Shown here one piece after another: positions 1-8,903 of a stretch of DNA of 64,000 bases (its first letter is position 1; the number at the start of each line of letters is the position of its first letter). Location of the stretch: positions 62,001 to 126,000 of the forward strand of contig JAFXZY010000007.1 in assembly GCA_017541025.1 (NCBI GenBank), read 5' to 3'. This DNA is from Bacteroidaceae bacterium (lineage in GTDB: Bacteria; Bacteroidota; Bacteroidia; Bacteroidales; Bacteroidaceae). The notes under the pieces are model-generated. The model was given only the letters and a program-made list of their open reading frames with translations, ran no database searches and had not been told where the DNA came from. A program made the position numbers and the translations under genes.

Positions 1-1
1 T

Positions 2-121
2 ATGAAACCACATAAAACTAGTGGGAAAATTATCCGCATGAGTGATGGAACAAGTCGCAAAGTCTTGATTAAGAAACAACTATCGCGTATGAAAAGATTA
101 AGGTGGAGCCTTCTGAAGTGA
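2..121 (+). pseudogene. Short basic ORF fragment abutting the IS element
   Basis: A reading frame open from the window edge encodes about 39 mostly basic residues and stops at a TGA lying in the first bases of the insertion sequence. It may be the 3' remnant of a gene cut by the IS, or chance. No domain was recognised, and no continuation of the protein is visible on the far side of the element. Low confidence that it is a real gene. Confidence 0.2.
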
Positions 122-158
122 ACCCCGAAAGTTGGACAAAAAACTTTCGGGGTTTATT

Positions 159-695
159 ATGTCAGGGAAAAAAAGGAAGAAACATGATTATGCAGACCGC
201 TTAAAGTACATGCGTCTGTTAGAAGAGGGTGAATCGTTCGGATCTATCCATAAGGAGTATGGTATTAATGAGGATCTACTCAAAGTTTTATGGAAAAGAT
301 ATGAGAAGTTTGGCTTAAAAGGTCTGTGCAAGAAGGGGAATATTAAGGCTGATTTTGCGTTAAAAAAGAAAATTGTGCTTGATATTGAAGAAAATCACTT
401 AACTTTGCACGCTGCTTCGTTTAAGTATAATGCCAGTCCACAATGTATATATGTATGGCAAAAACTATATAGAGAAAATGGTTGGGCGGCATTAGAGAGC
501 ATCACGAGACGTGGCAGATCACCAGGTATGGGCAGACCAAGAAAGAATAGTAAACCACTGACAGAGCTTGAAAGGCTTCGCAAGGAAGTACAGGAGCTCA
601 AGACAGAGAATGCTCTGCTAAAAAAAGTGAGAGCCTTAGTCGAGGGGAGGAATGCCCGTCTACGCGCGATTGGGCAAGAGCCATCGAAGAACTAA
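159..695 (+). CDS. IS3-family transposase OrfA (helix-turn-helix)
   Basis: This is the DNA-binding half of an IS3-type transposase. The protein has two successive HTH-like segments in its first 110 residues and a leucine-rich coiled coil at the C-terminus (TELERLRKEVQELKTENALL), the usual dimerisation zipper. The start was placed at the ATG at 159 (MSGKKRKK) rather than the in-frame TTG at 132, which lies in the terminal repeat. The frame ends just before OrfB, which lies in the -1 frame and is open back through the overlap, so an OrfAB fusion by frameshifting is expected. Confidence 0.85.
   Translation: MSGKKRKKHDYADRLKYMRLLEEGESFGSIHKEYGINEDLLKVLWKRYEKFGLKGLCKKGNIKADFALKKKIVLDIEENHLTLHAASFKYNASPQCIYVWQKLYRENGWAALESITRRGRSPGMGRPRKNSKPLTELERLRKEVQELKTENALLKKVRALVEGRNARLRAIGQEPSKN
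620..627 (+). other. A7G slippery site for -1 frameshifting (orfA to orfB)
   Basis: A run of seven A followed by G lies in the orfA/orfB overlap. After it the -1 frame is open without a stop into OrfB (reading ...RAIEELRLEGHPLQF...), as expected for programmed frameshifting in IS3-family elements. The role is inferred from position and family. Confidence 0.6.
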
Positions 696-721
696 GGCTT
701 GAAGGACATCCTCTGCAGTTT

Positions 722-1531
722 ATGCTGCATAGGATTAAGATGGCTCGTTCTGTGTTCTATTACCATCTCTCGCATATGGATGAAGGTGATGGCTACGATA
801 ATCTGCGAGACAGGATAAAAGCCATATATGACGAGAATCATGGTCGGTATGGATACAGAAGAATATGTCTCGCATTGAGAAATGAAGGAAAAATTGTAAA
901 TCACAAGACCGTACAGAAACTTATGGGACAGCTCGGATTGAAAGCCAGATGCAAGAAACGCCACTATCACTCATATAAGGGTGAGGTGGGTAAGATTGCG
1001 CCTAATGTACTGGAGCGTGATTTTACAGCAGGAAGTCCAAACCAAAAATGGACTACAGATGTTACTCAGGTATGTATCAACGACAAGAAACTGTACCTCT
1101 CGCCTATATTGGATATGTTCAATGGAGAGATTATCTCTTACAGCATATCTAATAGTCCAAGTCTTAAGATGGTCATTAACATGCTCAGGAAAGCGTTTGG
1201 GAAGTATCGCAATACAAATGGTCTGATATTACACTCTGATCAGGGATGGCAATATCAGCACATGATGTATCAGAAGATGCTTATAGACCATGGAATCGTA
1301 CAAAGCATGTCAAGGAAAGGCAACTGTCTGGACAATGCTATGATGGAAAACTTCTTCGGACTGATGAAGAACGAATTACTATACGTGAATCATTTTGAAT
1401 CTGTCGAAGCGTTTGAACGAGAACTTAAGAAATATATATGGTGGTATAATAATAAAAGAATAAAACTGAGGTTAAAAGGAATGAGCCCGGCATTATACCG
1501 AGCTCACTACTATAGAGAGATTAATAATTAA
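722..1531 (+). CDS. IS3-family transposase OrfB (DDE integrase)
   Basis: Catalytic domain of the IS3 transposase, an rve-type integrase core. The DDE residues are recognisable: D in WTTDVTQV, D in LHSDQGWQY, and E in NAMMENFFGLMKNE. The frame is open upstream of the ATG at 722 across the end of orfA, so the active product is probably an OrfAB fusion made by -1 frameshifting at the A7G run. The C-terminus (YNNKRIKLRLKGMSPALYR) is typical of the family. It appears full length. Confidence 0.9.
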   Translation: MLHRIKMARSVFYYHLSHMDEGDGYDNLRDRIKAIYDENHGRYGYRRICLALRNEGKIVNHKTVQKLMGQLGLKARCKKRHYHSYKGEVGKIAPNVLERDFTAGSPNQKWTTDVTQVCINDKKLYLSPILDMFNGEIISYSISNSPSLKMVINMLRKAFGKYRNTNGLILHSDQGWQYQHMMYQKMLIDHGIVQSMSRKGNCLDNAMMENFFGLMKNELLYVNHFESVEAFERELKKYIWWYNNKRIKLRLKGMSPALYRAHYYREINN

Positions 1532-1615
1532 TGTTTAATTTAACGTCCAACTTTTCGGGGTCAAATCATTCGGGTTTCACCTTATTCATATATGGGTTGA
1601 TTAGCAAGAGTTAGA

Positions 1616-1679
1616 AGCCTGAATTCGAGGAGAATTTAGCCTGCAAACTCCTTGAATTCAGGCTGCAAACTCTTTGCAG
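1616..1679. other. Dyad cluster in the 356-bp gap after the IS
   Basis: The gap from 1564 to 1919 holds no credible gene. It contains a perfect 11-bp inverted repeat (AGCCTGAATTC at 1616-1626 and its complement at 1654-1664). Overlapping it is a tight hairpin (CTGCAAA-CTC-TTTGCAG, 1663-1679). The octamer GCAAACTC also occurs twice. A terminator of whatever lay upstream, or a remnant of a mobile element, is possible. No T-run follows closely. Confidence 0.35.
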
Positions 1680-1864
1680 CTTATTTGTGGTTATTTCCTA
1701 ACTTAATTCCGAGCAAAAAGTAGCTTAAATAAAAATTTTTCTAGGTTGATTTTTCCTCCTTCTGAATAAAGCCGAATTGAATGATGATGTAAGAGGGAAG
1801 AAGTAAGATGTTTTTTGGTGACTTAAGGCAAAATGAGTTTTTCTAAGCCTTCGTTGCTTGAAAA

Positions 1865-1896
1865 TTTGGTTGTGTTCCTTTTTAATTGTAACTTTA
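1865..1896 (+). promoter_or_regulatory. Predicted promoter of purN
   Basis: TTTG at 1865-1868, then 20 bp, then TAACTTTA at 1889-1896, close to the Bacteroidetes TTTG / TAnnTTTG consensus and about 24 bp before the purN start codon. Confidence 0.5.
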
Positions 1897-1919
1897 CACC
1901 CACAAAATAATTGGAACTT

Positions 1920-2498
1920 ATGAACATTGCCATTTTTGTATCGGGAAACGGTACTAACTGCGAGAATCTGATTAGGTATTTTGAACATTCAGACCAGATA
2001 CATTGTGCCCTTGTTATCAGTAACAAGCCCGAGGCATACGCTCTGGTTCGCGCAGAGCGTTTGGGTGTACCTGCAAAAGTAATCAACAAGGCCCAGTTGA
2101 ATGATTCTGATGTGATGATGCCCTTATTACGGGAGTACGAAATAGACTTTATTGTACTGGCGGGTTTCCTTCCGCTTGTTCCAGACTTTATGGTGGCAGC
2201 CTATCCGCGTAGGATTATCAATATACATCCTGCTCTGCTACCAAAGTACGGTGGAAAGGGTATGTGGGGACATCATGTGCATGAGGCAGTGAAGGCTGCC
2301 GGTGAGACGGAAACGGGTATGACAGTTCATTATGTGACGCCCGTCTGTGATTCGGGAGAGATTATTGCCCAGTATCGTGTGGCTCTCACTCCTGATGATA
2401 CAGCCGACGATATAGCCGAGAAGGAACATCAGCTGGAGATGAAGTATTTTCCTAAGGTAGTGGAAGATGTTCTTAGTAAATTCATTATTCATTGTTAA
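1920..2498 (+). CDS. purN: Phosphoribosylglycinamide formyltransferase
   Basis: Transfers a formyl group from 10-formyltetrahydrofolate to GAR in de novo purine synthesis (cytosolic). Visible signatures are the N-terminal phosphate loop (SGNGTNCENL), the catalytic HPALLPKYGGKGMWG segment with its His, and the conserved Asp in VCDSGEII. Length (192 residues) is normal for the short PurN. The ATG at 1920 was chosen over an in-frame TTG nine bases upstream. The last codons (FIIHC) are encoded by the first copy of the ATTCATTGTTAA repeat that fills the downstream gap, so the repeat appears to have replaced the native terminus. Confidence 0.93.
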   Translation: MNIAIFVSGNGTNCENLIRYFEHSDQIHCALVISNKPEAYALVRAERLGVPAKVINKAQLNDSDVMMPLLREYEIDFIVLAGFLPLVPDFMVAAYPRRIINIHPALLPKYGGKGMWGHHVHEAVKAAGETETGMTVHYVTPVCDSGEIIAQYRVALTPDDTADDIAEKEHQLEMKYFPKVVEDVLSKFIIHC

Positions 2499-2542
2499 TT
2501 ATTCATTGTTAATTATTCATTGTTCATTGTTAATTGTTCATT
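2483..2542 (+). repeat. Tandem AT-rich repeat, unit about ATTATTCATTGTTA
   Basis: Four imperfect copies of a 12-15 bp unit built from ATTCATTGTTAA occupy the whole space between purN and the GH16 gene, overlapping the last codons of purN. This is one of several simple repeats in the window that sit at gene ends. Confidence 0.8.
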
Positions 2543-3391
2543 ATGAAAGGTTTTGCTTTATGTCTGTTTGCCGGACTGTATGCTGTTTGTGCTATGGCGC
2601 AGGTCGAGAAGGAAGGGTGGAAGCTTGTTTGGAACGATGAGTTCGATATTGACGGACGTCCTGATGCCCGGAAATGGGACTATGAGCGTGGCTTTGTTCG
2701 TAACTATGAATTGCAGTGGTATGCTCCCGAAAATGCATTTGTGCGTGACGGAAATCTGGTGATTGAGGCTCGTCAGGCTGATTTCCCTTGTCCTGCATAC
2801 CGAGAGGATGTCAAGAACTGGCGTAATAGCCGCGAGAAAGTAGAGTGGACAAGTGCCGCACTGATTACCAAGGGTAAATATACTTTCCAATATGGCCGTC
2901 TGGAGGTTCGTGCCCGTATCCCTGTCTGCAAAGGGGCGTGGCCTGCTATCTGGCTTTTGGGGACACAGCATTCCTGGCCTGCAAATGGCGAGATAGATGT
3001 GCTGGAGTATTATCAGCATAAGGGTGTGCCAACTATTTTAGCAAATGCCTGCTGGGCTGGTGATACGACGGATGATGCAGAGTGGGATTCTTCTTACACA
3101 CCACTGACACATTTCACAGAACGTGACCCTGCGTGGGCATCCCGATTCCATGTTTGGCGCATGGACTGGGATAAGGACTTTATCCGGTTGTATCTGGATG
3201 ACGAACTGCTGAACGAGATAGACCTGAAGCGTACCATCAACGGAAAATCCAGTGGTACAGGCATCAATCCATTCCATTACCAACAATACATTCTGCTGAA
3301 CCTTGCCTTAGACACTCGTGTAAAGGAACTGAACCCTGCAGACTTCCCCATGAAATATGAAATTGACTATGTACGCGTTTACCAGAAGTAA
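2543..3391 (+). CDS. Secreted GH16 endo-beta-glucanase (laminarinase/lichenase type)
   Basis: A retaining endo-beta-glucanase expected to cut beta-1,3- or mixed-linkage glucans outside the inner membrane. A signal peptide covers about residues 1-20 (ending CAMAQ). One GH16 domain follows, with the nucleophile and acid/base in GEIDVLEYY (about E150 and E155). That spacing has the extra residue typical of laminarinase-like GH16 rather than classical lichenase. There is no binding module or C-terminal tail. It stands alone between purN and a sigma factor, with no SusC/D next to it. Start is the ATG at 2543 after the repeat. Substrate preference cannot be fixed from sequence. Confidence 0.85.
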   Translation: MKGFALCLFAGLYAVCAMAQVEKEGWKLVWNDEFDIDGRPDARKWDYERGFVRNYELQWYAPENAFVRDGNLVIEARQADFPCPAYREDVKNWRNSREKVEWTSAALITKGKYTFQYGRLEVRARIPVCKGAWPAIWLLGTQHSWPANGEIDVLEYYQHKGVPTILANACWAGDTTDDAEWDSSYTPLTHFTERDPAWASRFHVWRMDWDKDFIRLYLDDELLNEIDLKRTINGKSSGTGINPFHYQQYILLNLALDTRVKELNPADFPMKYEIDYVRVYQK

Positions 3392-3490
3392 AAAAAAATA
3401 AAAAAAAGTGTAGCAAATAGGGTGGTTTTGCGTCAAAGGAGTGAAAAGTAAAAAAAATCTACCGTTGTAACAACAGTCAACTTAATAAAT

Positions 3491-3964
3491 ATGGATGTAA
3501 AAGAACAAGAGTTCTCAAAGATGGTCAGAGAACAGAAAAGCACGATTTATACTGTGTGCTACATGTTCTCAAACGATGAGGATGAGGTGAGCGACCTCTT
3601 TCAGGAGACGCTTATAAACCTATGGAAAGGTTATGAGTCTTTCCGCCATGAGAGCAAACTGAGCACGTGGATTTACCGCGTGGCTATGAATACTTGCATC
3701 TCGGCCGACCGCAAGAAACGCAGACAGGGAACCAAAGTTCCTTTGTCGATGGACATTGACTTGTATAATGACGAGGACCACGAAACCAAGCAGGTTCGGC
3801 AACTACATGAACGCATACAACGACTGGACCTGATAGACCGTGCCTTGGTGATGATGTGGCTGGAAGGTATGAACTACGATGAGATAGCCGATGTGATAGG
3901 TATCAGCGTGAAAAATGTAGGCGTAAAGCTGGTTAGAATTAAGGAAAAATTAAAGCAGAAGTAA
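3491..3964 (+). CDS. ECF-type RNA polymerase sigma factor
   Basis: Sigma-70 family factor of the short extracytoplasmic-function type (157 residues). Region 2 is visible at about residues 25-75 (DLFQETLINLWKGYESF ... LSTWIYRVAMNTCI) and region 4 at about 110-155 (DEIADVIGISVKNVGVKLVR). The next gene starts 3 bp after its stop and encodes a membrane protein, the usual arrangement of a sigma factor with a membrane-bound regulator. A poly-A-rich stretch precedes the start. Its regulon cannot be read from the window. Confidence 0.85.
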   Translation: MDVKEQEFSKMVREQKSTIYTVCYMFSNDEDEVSDLFQETLINLWKGYESFRHESKLSTWIYRVAMNTCISADRKKRRQGTKVPLSMDIDLYNDEDHETKQVRQLHERIQRLDLIDRALVMMWLEGMNYDEIADVIGISVKNVGVKLVRIKEKLKQK

Positions 3965-3967
3965 TAT

Positions 3968-4552
3968 ATGGAAGAATTGAACTTTGATGAGATGCGTGAT
4001 CAGATTACGCTACTCAAACAAAAACTGGACCGTCAGGAGATTGTCAACGACTCCTTGCTCCGTGAAGCCATGCGTGGCAGGATGGGAGCCATCAACTGGA
4101 CGAAATATAAATCTTATATCTGTGTTGCTTTATGTATTATATTCTATCCTGTAATGTCGTGGGCGGGTGTATTTAGTAATGCCTTTGTGTTTGCAACCTG
4201 TGCTATGATGCTTTTCTGTGCTTACGGTACATATTATGTGCACAGACCCGTGGACCGTATGGATTTGATGACAGATGATTTGGCTACCGTTGCTAAGGTG
4301 ATGGCTAAGTTCCGCAAACAGTACAACCAGTGGCTATTTTACGTTACCCCAGCCCTGTTGATTCCCTGGTTGAGTTGGGCTTTGTATGAATATGCATGGA
4401 AGAATGCTCCGGATGGTGTGAGCCATTGGATGCTGGCATTGCCCATCCTGATTGGTGCCGCAATAGGCGGACTCATAGGCTACCATTGGCATTGCAAGGC
4501 AGTAGATGCTGCTGATAAGATCATCAAGCAGATAGAGGAAGAAGAAAACTGA
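3968..4552 (+). CDS. Membrane protein co-transcribed with the sigma factor
   Basis: 194 residues with an N-terminal soluble segment (about 1-48, possibly coiled coil) and four probable membrane helices (about 51-67, 70-88, 120-138 and 153-172), ending in a charged cytosolic tail. No named family was recognised. Its position 3 bp behind an ECF sigma factor suggests a role in controlling that factor (anti-sigma-like), but no zinc-finger or known anti-sigma motif is present. It converges on aroC with a 5-bp gap. Confidence 0.7.
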   Translation: MEELNFDEMRDQITLLKQKLDRQEIVNDSLLREAMRGRMGAINWTKYKSYICVALCIIFYPVMSWAGVFSNAFVFATCAMMLFCAYGTYYVHRPVDRMDLMTDDLATVAKVMAKFRKQYNQWLFYVTPALLIPWLSWALYEYAWKNAPDGVSHWMLALPILIGAAIGGLIGYHWHCKAVDAADKIIKQIEEEEN

Positions 4553-4557
4553 TTATC

Positions 4558-5634
4558 TTAAATGGTTTTAGCTTGTTGAAGCAGATAGGCATCCAAAATG
4601 GTAATGGCTGCCATAGCTTCTACAACAGTTACAGCACGTGGAAGGACACAGGCATCGTGTCGGCCACGTGCTGTTAATTTTGTGGCCTGTCCTTCAGTGT
4701 TTACTGTATCCTGCTCCATCAGCAGGGTGGCAACAGGTTTGAAGGCTACACGGAAGTAGATGTCCTCTCCGTTAGAAATGCCGCCTTGAATGCCGCCGCT
4801 ACGGTTGGTGGCAAATCCTATCTTGCCGTCGGGTAGGGGAATCATTATGTCGTTCTGCTGGCTTCCGCGTTCTGTAACTCCGCCAAAACCCTGTCCGTAC
4901 TCAAACCCTTTTACGGCATTGATACTGAGCATGGCATGGCCTAATAGGGCGTGAAGTTTATCGAAAGCGGGTTCTCCTAATCCTATGGGACATCCCTTTA
5001 TTACACAGGCTATAACACCGCCTATGGTGTCACCTTCGGCTTTTACCTCGGTGATAAGTTGTGCCATTTTTTCGGCATATGCTGCATCTGGGCAACGAAC
5101 ATCGTTGCTCTCTGTCAGGTCGAGGTTGTAATCTTTGTAAGTTCCCGGCAACACAATGCTGCCTACCTGTTGGGTATAGGCCTGAATGCTTACGCCCAAC
5201 TTATTAAGGGCCAGTTTGGCAAAGGCACCTGCTACAACCCTACTGATGGTTTCACGGGCAGAACTTCTGCCGCCGCCGCGATGGTCTCGGATTCCGTATT
5301 TCTGAGTGTAGGTAAAGTCGGCATGACTGGGCCGGAAAACATTTCGCATATTCTCGTAATCCTGACTGTGCTGGTTGGTATTACGTACCACGAATCCTAT
5401 TGGCTGCCCCGTGGTTTTGCCCTCGAAGATACCACTTAGCAACTCCACCTTGTCAGCCTCGTTACGGGCTGTGGTAAGTTTACTCTGACCAGGACGACGA
5501 CGGTTTAATTCGCTTTGGATGAAATCCTCATCCACAGGAATGCCTGCCGGCATCCCGTCAATTACTCCACCTATGGCTGCTCCGTGGCTCTCACCAAAGG
5601 TGGTTATGCGAAATATCTGTCCGAATGAGTTCAT
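4558..5634 (-). CDS. aroC: Chorismate synthase
   Basis: Last step of the shikimate pathway: 5-enolpyruvylshikimate-3-phosphate to chorismate, using reduced FMN. Family signatures are clear: [18 protein letters not shown] near the N-terminus, the RRPGQS segment, [12 protein letters not shown] at about residue 118, and the C-terminal [19 protein letters not shown]. At 358 residues it is full length. It is downstream of the SlyD-like gene on the same strand (36-bp gap) and probably shares its promoter. Confidence 0.96.
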   Translation of the reverse strand: MNSFGQIFRITTFGESHGAAIGGVIDGMPAGIPVDEDFIQSELNRRRPGQSKLTTARNEADKVELLSGIFEGKTTGQPIGFVVRNTNQHSQDYENMRNVFRPSHADFTYTQKYGIRDHRGGGRSSARETISRVVAGAFAKLALNKLGVSIQAYTQQVGSIVLPGTYKDYNLDLTESNDVRCPDAAYAEKMAQLITEVKAEGDTIGGVIACVIKGCPIGLGEPAFDKLHALLGHAMLSINAVKGFEYGQGFGGVTERGSQQNDIMIPLPDGKIGFATNRSGGIQGGISNGEDIYFRVAFKPVATLLMEQDTVNTEGQATKLTARGRHDACVLPRAVTVVEAMAAITILDAYLLQQAKTI

Positions 5635-5670
5635 TTTAGACCTTAAACTCTAAACATTAAACTATTAACT

Positions 5671-6258
5671 TTATCCGTTGCAGCCGTCACAACCACCTTC
5701 ACCGCAACTGCCGCAACTGCCGCAACTGCCGCCGCTGCAGCCTCCACAGCCACCAGAACAACCACCGCCTGTCATTACGTTCAGGGCATCCTGAATCTCT
5801 TCGTTTGTAGCCAGACGGCTTTCTATAACCTTACCCACAAAGTTCAGTTCCTTGCCGGCAAGGGGGTGGTTCAGGTCAACCGTAATTTCCTTTTCCGTAA
5901 TCTCTGTGATGGTGCCGTTGAAGCGTTCGCCATCGGCATTCTGCAGAGGCACTACTGCACCTTCGTAGATGTAGCGCGAATCTATTTTGCCGTTAATCTT
6001 GAAGATGTCGGCTGATACCTTCTGGACCGCCTCAGGAACAAAGGGACCGTAAGCTTCTTCGGTACCCAGTTTGATATCAAATTCGGATCCGGGAGCCAGA
6101 GGTGAAATCTGTGCCTCGAAGGCATCCAGTGTCATGCCAAGGGCTGAGATAAACTGGAAGGGGCGCTCCTCTGTTGCTTCTTCTATTAGTTCATGGTCGT
6201 TGTCCTGCATGGGGGTAAACAACTTATAAGCTACGGTAATGTATTTGTTTTCTGCCAT
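5671..6258 (-). CDS. slyD: SlyD-like FKBP peptidyl-prolyl isomerase with Cys/Gly-rich tail
   Basis: FKBP-type cis-trans prolyl isomerase of the SlyD group, with an insert-in-flap chaperone domain in the middle of the FKBP fold. The ATG at 6258 (MAENKYITVAYKLF) fits the family better than an upstream ATG. The last ~35 residues are almost only Gly, Cys and Ser in GGCSGGCGGCSGG-like repeats, comparable to the metal-binding tail of SlyD, which in E. coli is His/Cys-rich and feeds nickel to hydrogenase. Here His is absent and Cys dominates (about ten). Metal binding is inferred. Confidence 0.85.
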   Translation of the reverse strand: MAENKYITVAYKLFTPMQDNDHELIEEATEERPFQFISALGMTLDAFEAQISPLAPGSEFDIKLGTEEAYGPFVPEAVQKVSADIFKINGKIDSRYIYEGAVVPLQNADGERFNGTITEITEKEITVDLNHPLAGKELNFVGKVIESRLATNEEIQDALNVMTGGGCSGGCGGCSGGSCGSCGSCGEGGCDGCNG

Positions 6259-6291
6259 TGTATTTGTACTGTTTGTAATAAAATGTGGGTG

Positions 6292-6299
6292 CAAAGGTA
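6292..6299 (-). promoter_or_regulatory. Predicted -7 box for slyD-aroC
   Basis: On the minus strand TACCTTTG, a perfect TAnnTTTG, lies about 34 bp upstream of the slyD start codon. The rest of the gap up to 6576 contains no convincing gene. Confidence 0.5.
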
Positions 6300-6576
6300 A
6301 TGCATTTTTTTGATATGGCGAAGATTATGCAAGTCTATTTATGTCCTTGGGTATGAGAAATATACCTAAACGTCGTTTTTGAAGGGCATTATTGTTTAGG
6401 GGGGCTTGCGGAAGGTTGAAATTGACAGGTCGAAAAACAGTGAGAACGTAAGTACGATACTCAGAGCCACCTCGAATTGTGTGTGTAAAGTGGAAGGGAT
6501 GAGCTTTTTTTAGCAAATAATGAGCGGATAAGGTAAATATTCGTGTTTGGAGTACTTGTTTTGCATCTTATATTCT

Positions 6577-6584
6577 TATCTTTG
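6577..6584 (+). promoter_or_regulatory. Predicted -7 box for the epimerase gene
   Basis: TATCTTTG, a perfect TAnnTTTG, lies 28 bp before the start codon of the 2-epimerase gene. A CTTG 18 bp upstream is a partial -33 match. Confidence 0.5.
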
Positions 6585-6612
6585 TACCTTGAAATAAAGA
6601 AATAACATCACT

Positions 6613-7881
6613 ATGACTGCAAAGAGTCACCTTTTTCTTTCTAATGAGACAATATTGCGCACTTTATGCCGTGAAGTCCACGAATGTCTTACACAAAACA
6701 TCCTGCCATTCTGGCTAAATAATATGCTTGACGCAAAACAGGGCGGCTGGTATGGACGGATGACGGGAAAGGGCCTGATAGAGGAGAATGCCCCACGCGG
6801 TGCCATCCTCTATGCCCGGTTGCTTTGGACAATGAGCGCAGCATACAGAGTGCTTTCTGACCGCTCCTACCTGGATGCTGCCACTATGACAAAAGATTAT
6901 ATCATTGAACATTTCATGGACAAGGAATATGGTGGCACGTTCTGGAGTGTTACGGCAGATGGACAGCCACTTGATACCAAGAAACAGTTCTATGCCCAAG
7001 GATTTATGCTATATGGCTTTACTGAATATGTTAGAGCCACAGGCGACGAGGAGGCCATGCAAATTGCTTTCCAGCTTTTCGACATCATTGAAACTCATGC
7101 CTGGGACATCAATTATGGAGGATATATTGAGGCCTCAAAGCGCGACTGGCAACCTATAGCCGATATGCGTCTATCAGCCAAAGACGAGAATTATCCCAAA
7201 AGCCAGAACACCCATTTGCATATCATTGAACCATATACCAATCTGCTGCGGTGCGTGATAAATAATAAAGAGGAGAAAATGCAGGCATCGATAAAAGATG
7301 CAGCAAAAAAACTGATCTATATCTTTACCTCACACATCCTAAACCCAAACACACATCATCTCGACCTCTTCTTCGATATGGACTGGACACGCCGCAGCAC
7401 TACCGAAAGCTATGGCCACGACATAGAGTGCTCGTGGTTGTTACATGAAGCTGCACATGTATTAGGCGACTCCAATATCCTAAATAAAGTTGAACCCATC
7501 GTATGTGAGGTGGCAAAGGCCAGCGAGAAAGGATTACAAGCTGACGGTTCTATGATATACGAGGGAGAGCCTGACGGCTCGCATTTCGACCGTGACAGGC
7601 ATTGGTGGGTACAAGCCGAAGCGGTCGTGGGTTTCTTTAATGTCTATCAGCATTTTGGTGATGAGATGGCATTGGATAAGGCTTTGCTATTATGGGGGTA
7701 CATCAAGAACCGACTCATCGACCATGAGCATGGCGAATGGTACTGGAGCATCCACGAGGATGGCAGTGTGAACCTCAATGACGACCATGCCGGTTTCTGG
7801 AAATGTCCTTATCATAATGGCCGCATGTGCATGGAACTCATAGAAAGAATCGAAGCAATGCTCGGAACCTTAAAATCATAA
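6613..7881 (+). CDS. Cellobiose / mannobiose 2-epimerase
   Basis: Member of the N-acylglucosamine 2-epimerase superfamily ((alpha/alpha)6 barrel) of the cellobiose 2-epimerase type. It converts the reducing-end glucose or mannose of beta-1,4 disaccharides (EC 5.1.3.11). Family landmarks include YGRMTGKG near residue 50, YGHDIECSWLLHEAA, HWWVQAEAVVGF and KCPYHNGRMCMELI, carrying the conserved His and Trp residues. It has no signal peptide, so it acts in the cytosol. With GH130 and the GPH transporter downstream it reconstitutes the mannobiose route known from Bacteroides fragilis: beta-1,4-mannobiose to mannosyl-glucose, then phosphorolysis. An AraC-type regulator gene starts 2 bp after its stop. 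Confidence 0.9.
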   Translation: MTAKSHLFLSNETILRTLCREVHECLTQNILPFWLNNMLDAKQGGWYGRMTGKGLIEENAPRGAILYARLLWTMSAAYRVLSDRSYLDAATMTKDYIIEHFMDKEYGGTFWSVTADGQPLDTKKQFYAQGFMLYGFTEYVRATGDEEAMQIAFQLFDIIETHAWDINYGGYIEASKRDWQPIADMRLSAKDENYPKSQNTHLHIIEPYTNLLRCVINNKEEKMQASIKDAAKKLIYIFTSHILNPNTHHLDLFFDMDWTRRSTTESYGHDIECSWLLHEAAHVLGDSNILNKVEPIVCEVAKASEKGLQADGSMIYEGEPDGSHFDRDRHWWVQAEAVVGFFNVYQHFGDEMALDKALLLWGYIKNRLIDHEHGEWYWSIHEDGSVNLNDDHAGFWKCPYHNGRMCMELIERIEAMLGTLKS

Positions 7882-7883
7882 GA

Positions 7884-8786
7884 ATGAAAAACCAAGATAT
7901 ACCTCATGAATCTCCTGTAATACGCGAGATAACTCCGCTCAGTAACAACGACTGCTTTTATCTGGCTGATCGTCATAAATCTACGTTTGACTTCCCTATT
8001 CACAGTCACCCGGAATACGAACTGAATTTTATTGGAAACGGTGCCGGAATAAGGCGTACGGTAGGTGACCACAGCGAGACAGTCGGGAACGTTGACTTGG
8101 TGCTCATTGCAAGTCCCAATCTGGAACATGTTTGGGAACAGGGTGACTGTCACAATACGAACATCAGGGAAATCACCATCCAGTTTACATCCGATATGCT
8201 ACCGGAAAGTCTGTTAAGCAAGAACCAGTTCCATTCTATCCGGCAAATGCTTGAACGTGCCCGCTGCGGTCTTGCCTTTTCACAACACACTATCATGAAG
8301 GTATATGGCAGACTGGATGAATTGACTCACCAGAAAAACGGTTTCCAAGCCGTTTTGGATTTGCTGGAATTGCTGTACGAACTTTCCCTATCTGACGATA
8401 GCCGGACACTTTCCAGCTCTTCATTTGCCCGCATCGAAACGCGGAGTGAAAGTCAGCGCGTTACAAAGGTTCAGAAATATATTGCCCAACATTACAACGA
8501 AGACATCCGCTTAGAGACATTGGCAGACCTGGTAGGCATGACACCTGTAGCCTTTTCGCGCTTCTTTCATCAGCGTACAGGCCGGACTCTTTCTAACTAC
8601 ATTATTGATATTCGCATCGGAACAGCTGCACGCCTTCTTATTAACTCTGACCAGACAGTGGCAGAGATCTGTTACGATTGCGGGTTTAACACGTTGTCCA
8701 ACTTCAACCGTCTTTTCCGAAAACACAAGGGTTGTTCTCCTTCTATATTCCGGGAAAACTTCTATAAGAAAAAAATCATCATTTGA
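7884..8786 (+). CDS. AraC-family transcriptional regulator
   Basis: An N-terminal cupin-like sensing domain (about residues 1-150, with FPIHSHPEYELNFIG) and a C-terminal double HTH of AraC type (about residues 200-298, LADLVGMTPVAFSRFFHQRTG ... CGFNTLSNFNRLFRKHKG). The start ATG at 7884 follows the epimerase stop closely. An upstream in-frame ATG lies inside the epimerase gene and was rejected. A cytosolic AraC protein here, rather than a hybrid two-component system, suggests control by an intracellular sugar, presumably a mannan-derived disaccharide. Its likely target is the promoter at 8843 driving the long glycanase operon. Confidence 0.88.
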   Translation: MKNQDIPHESPVIREITPLSNNDCFYLADRHKSTFDFPIHSHPEYELNFIGNGAGIRRTVGDHSETVGNVDLVLIASPNLEHVWEQGDCHNTNIREITIQFTSDMLPESLLSKNQFHSIRQMLERARCGLAFSQHTIMKVYGRLDELTHQKNGFQAVLDLLELLYELSLSDDSRTLSSSSFARIETRSESQRVTKVQKYIAQHYNEDIRLETLADLVGMTPVAFSRFFHQRTGRTLSNYIIDIRIGTAARLLINSDQTVAEICYDCGFNTLSNFNRLFRKHKGCSPSIFRENFYKKKIII

Positions 8787-8842
8787 CACGGCTGAGTCAT
8801 GAATGGTTAAAAAAGAGTCATATCCCTGACCGTTTATGTGCG

Positions 8843-8850
8843 TATCTTTG
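8843..8850 (+). promoter_or_regulatory. Predicted -7 box of the mannan operon
   Basis: TATCTTTG, a perfect TAnnTTTG, lies 53 bp upstream of the GH26-CE7 start. No good -33 box is visible, which fits an activator-dependent promoter. Every gene from 8904 to 21072 is separated by at most about 20 bp or overlaps the next, so one transcript is likely. Confidence 0.5.
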
Positions 8851-8903
8851 CAGCAGAGATAGAGAAAAACTCTCTTTCATAACCAATAAGTTGTAATGAA
8901 TAT

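Larger units (their letters stand above)
119..1563 (+). mobile_element. IS3-family insertion sequence, about 1.45 kb
   Basis: Imperfect terminal inverted repeats are visible: the left end reads TGAACCCCGAAAGTTGGAC and the right end, on the other strand, TGACCCCGAAAAGTTGGAC. Between them lie two overlapping reading frames of the orfA/orfB type typical of IS3, probably IS150-like. A clear target-site duplication is not seen: the bases outside the ends differ (AAG on the left, AAT on the right). The ends may therefore be off by a few bases, or the flanks have rearranged. The element looks intact and could be active. Confidence 0.88.

Noticed and set aside
119-1563. Target-site duplication of the IS
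   Set aside because: Bases just outside the ends (AAG versus AAT) do not form a convincing repeat of 3-5 bp.
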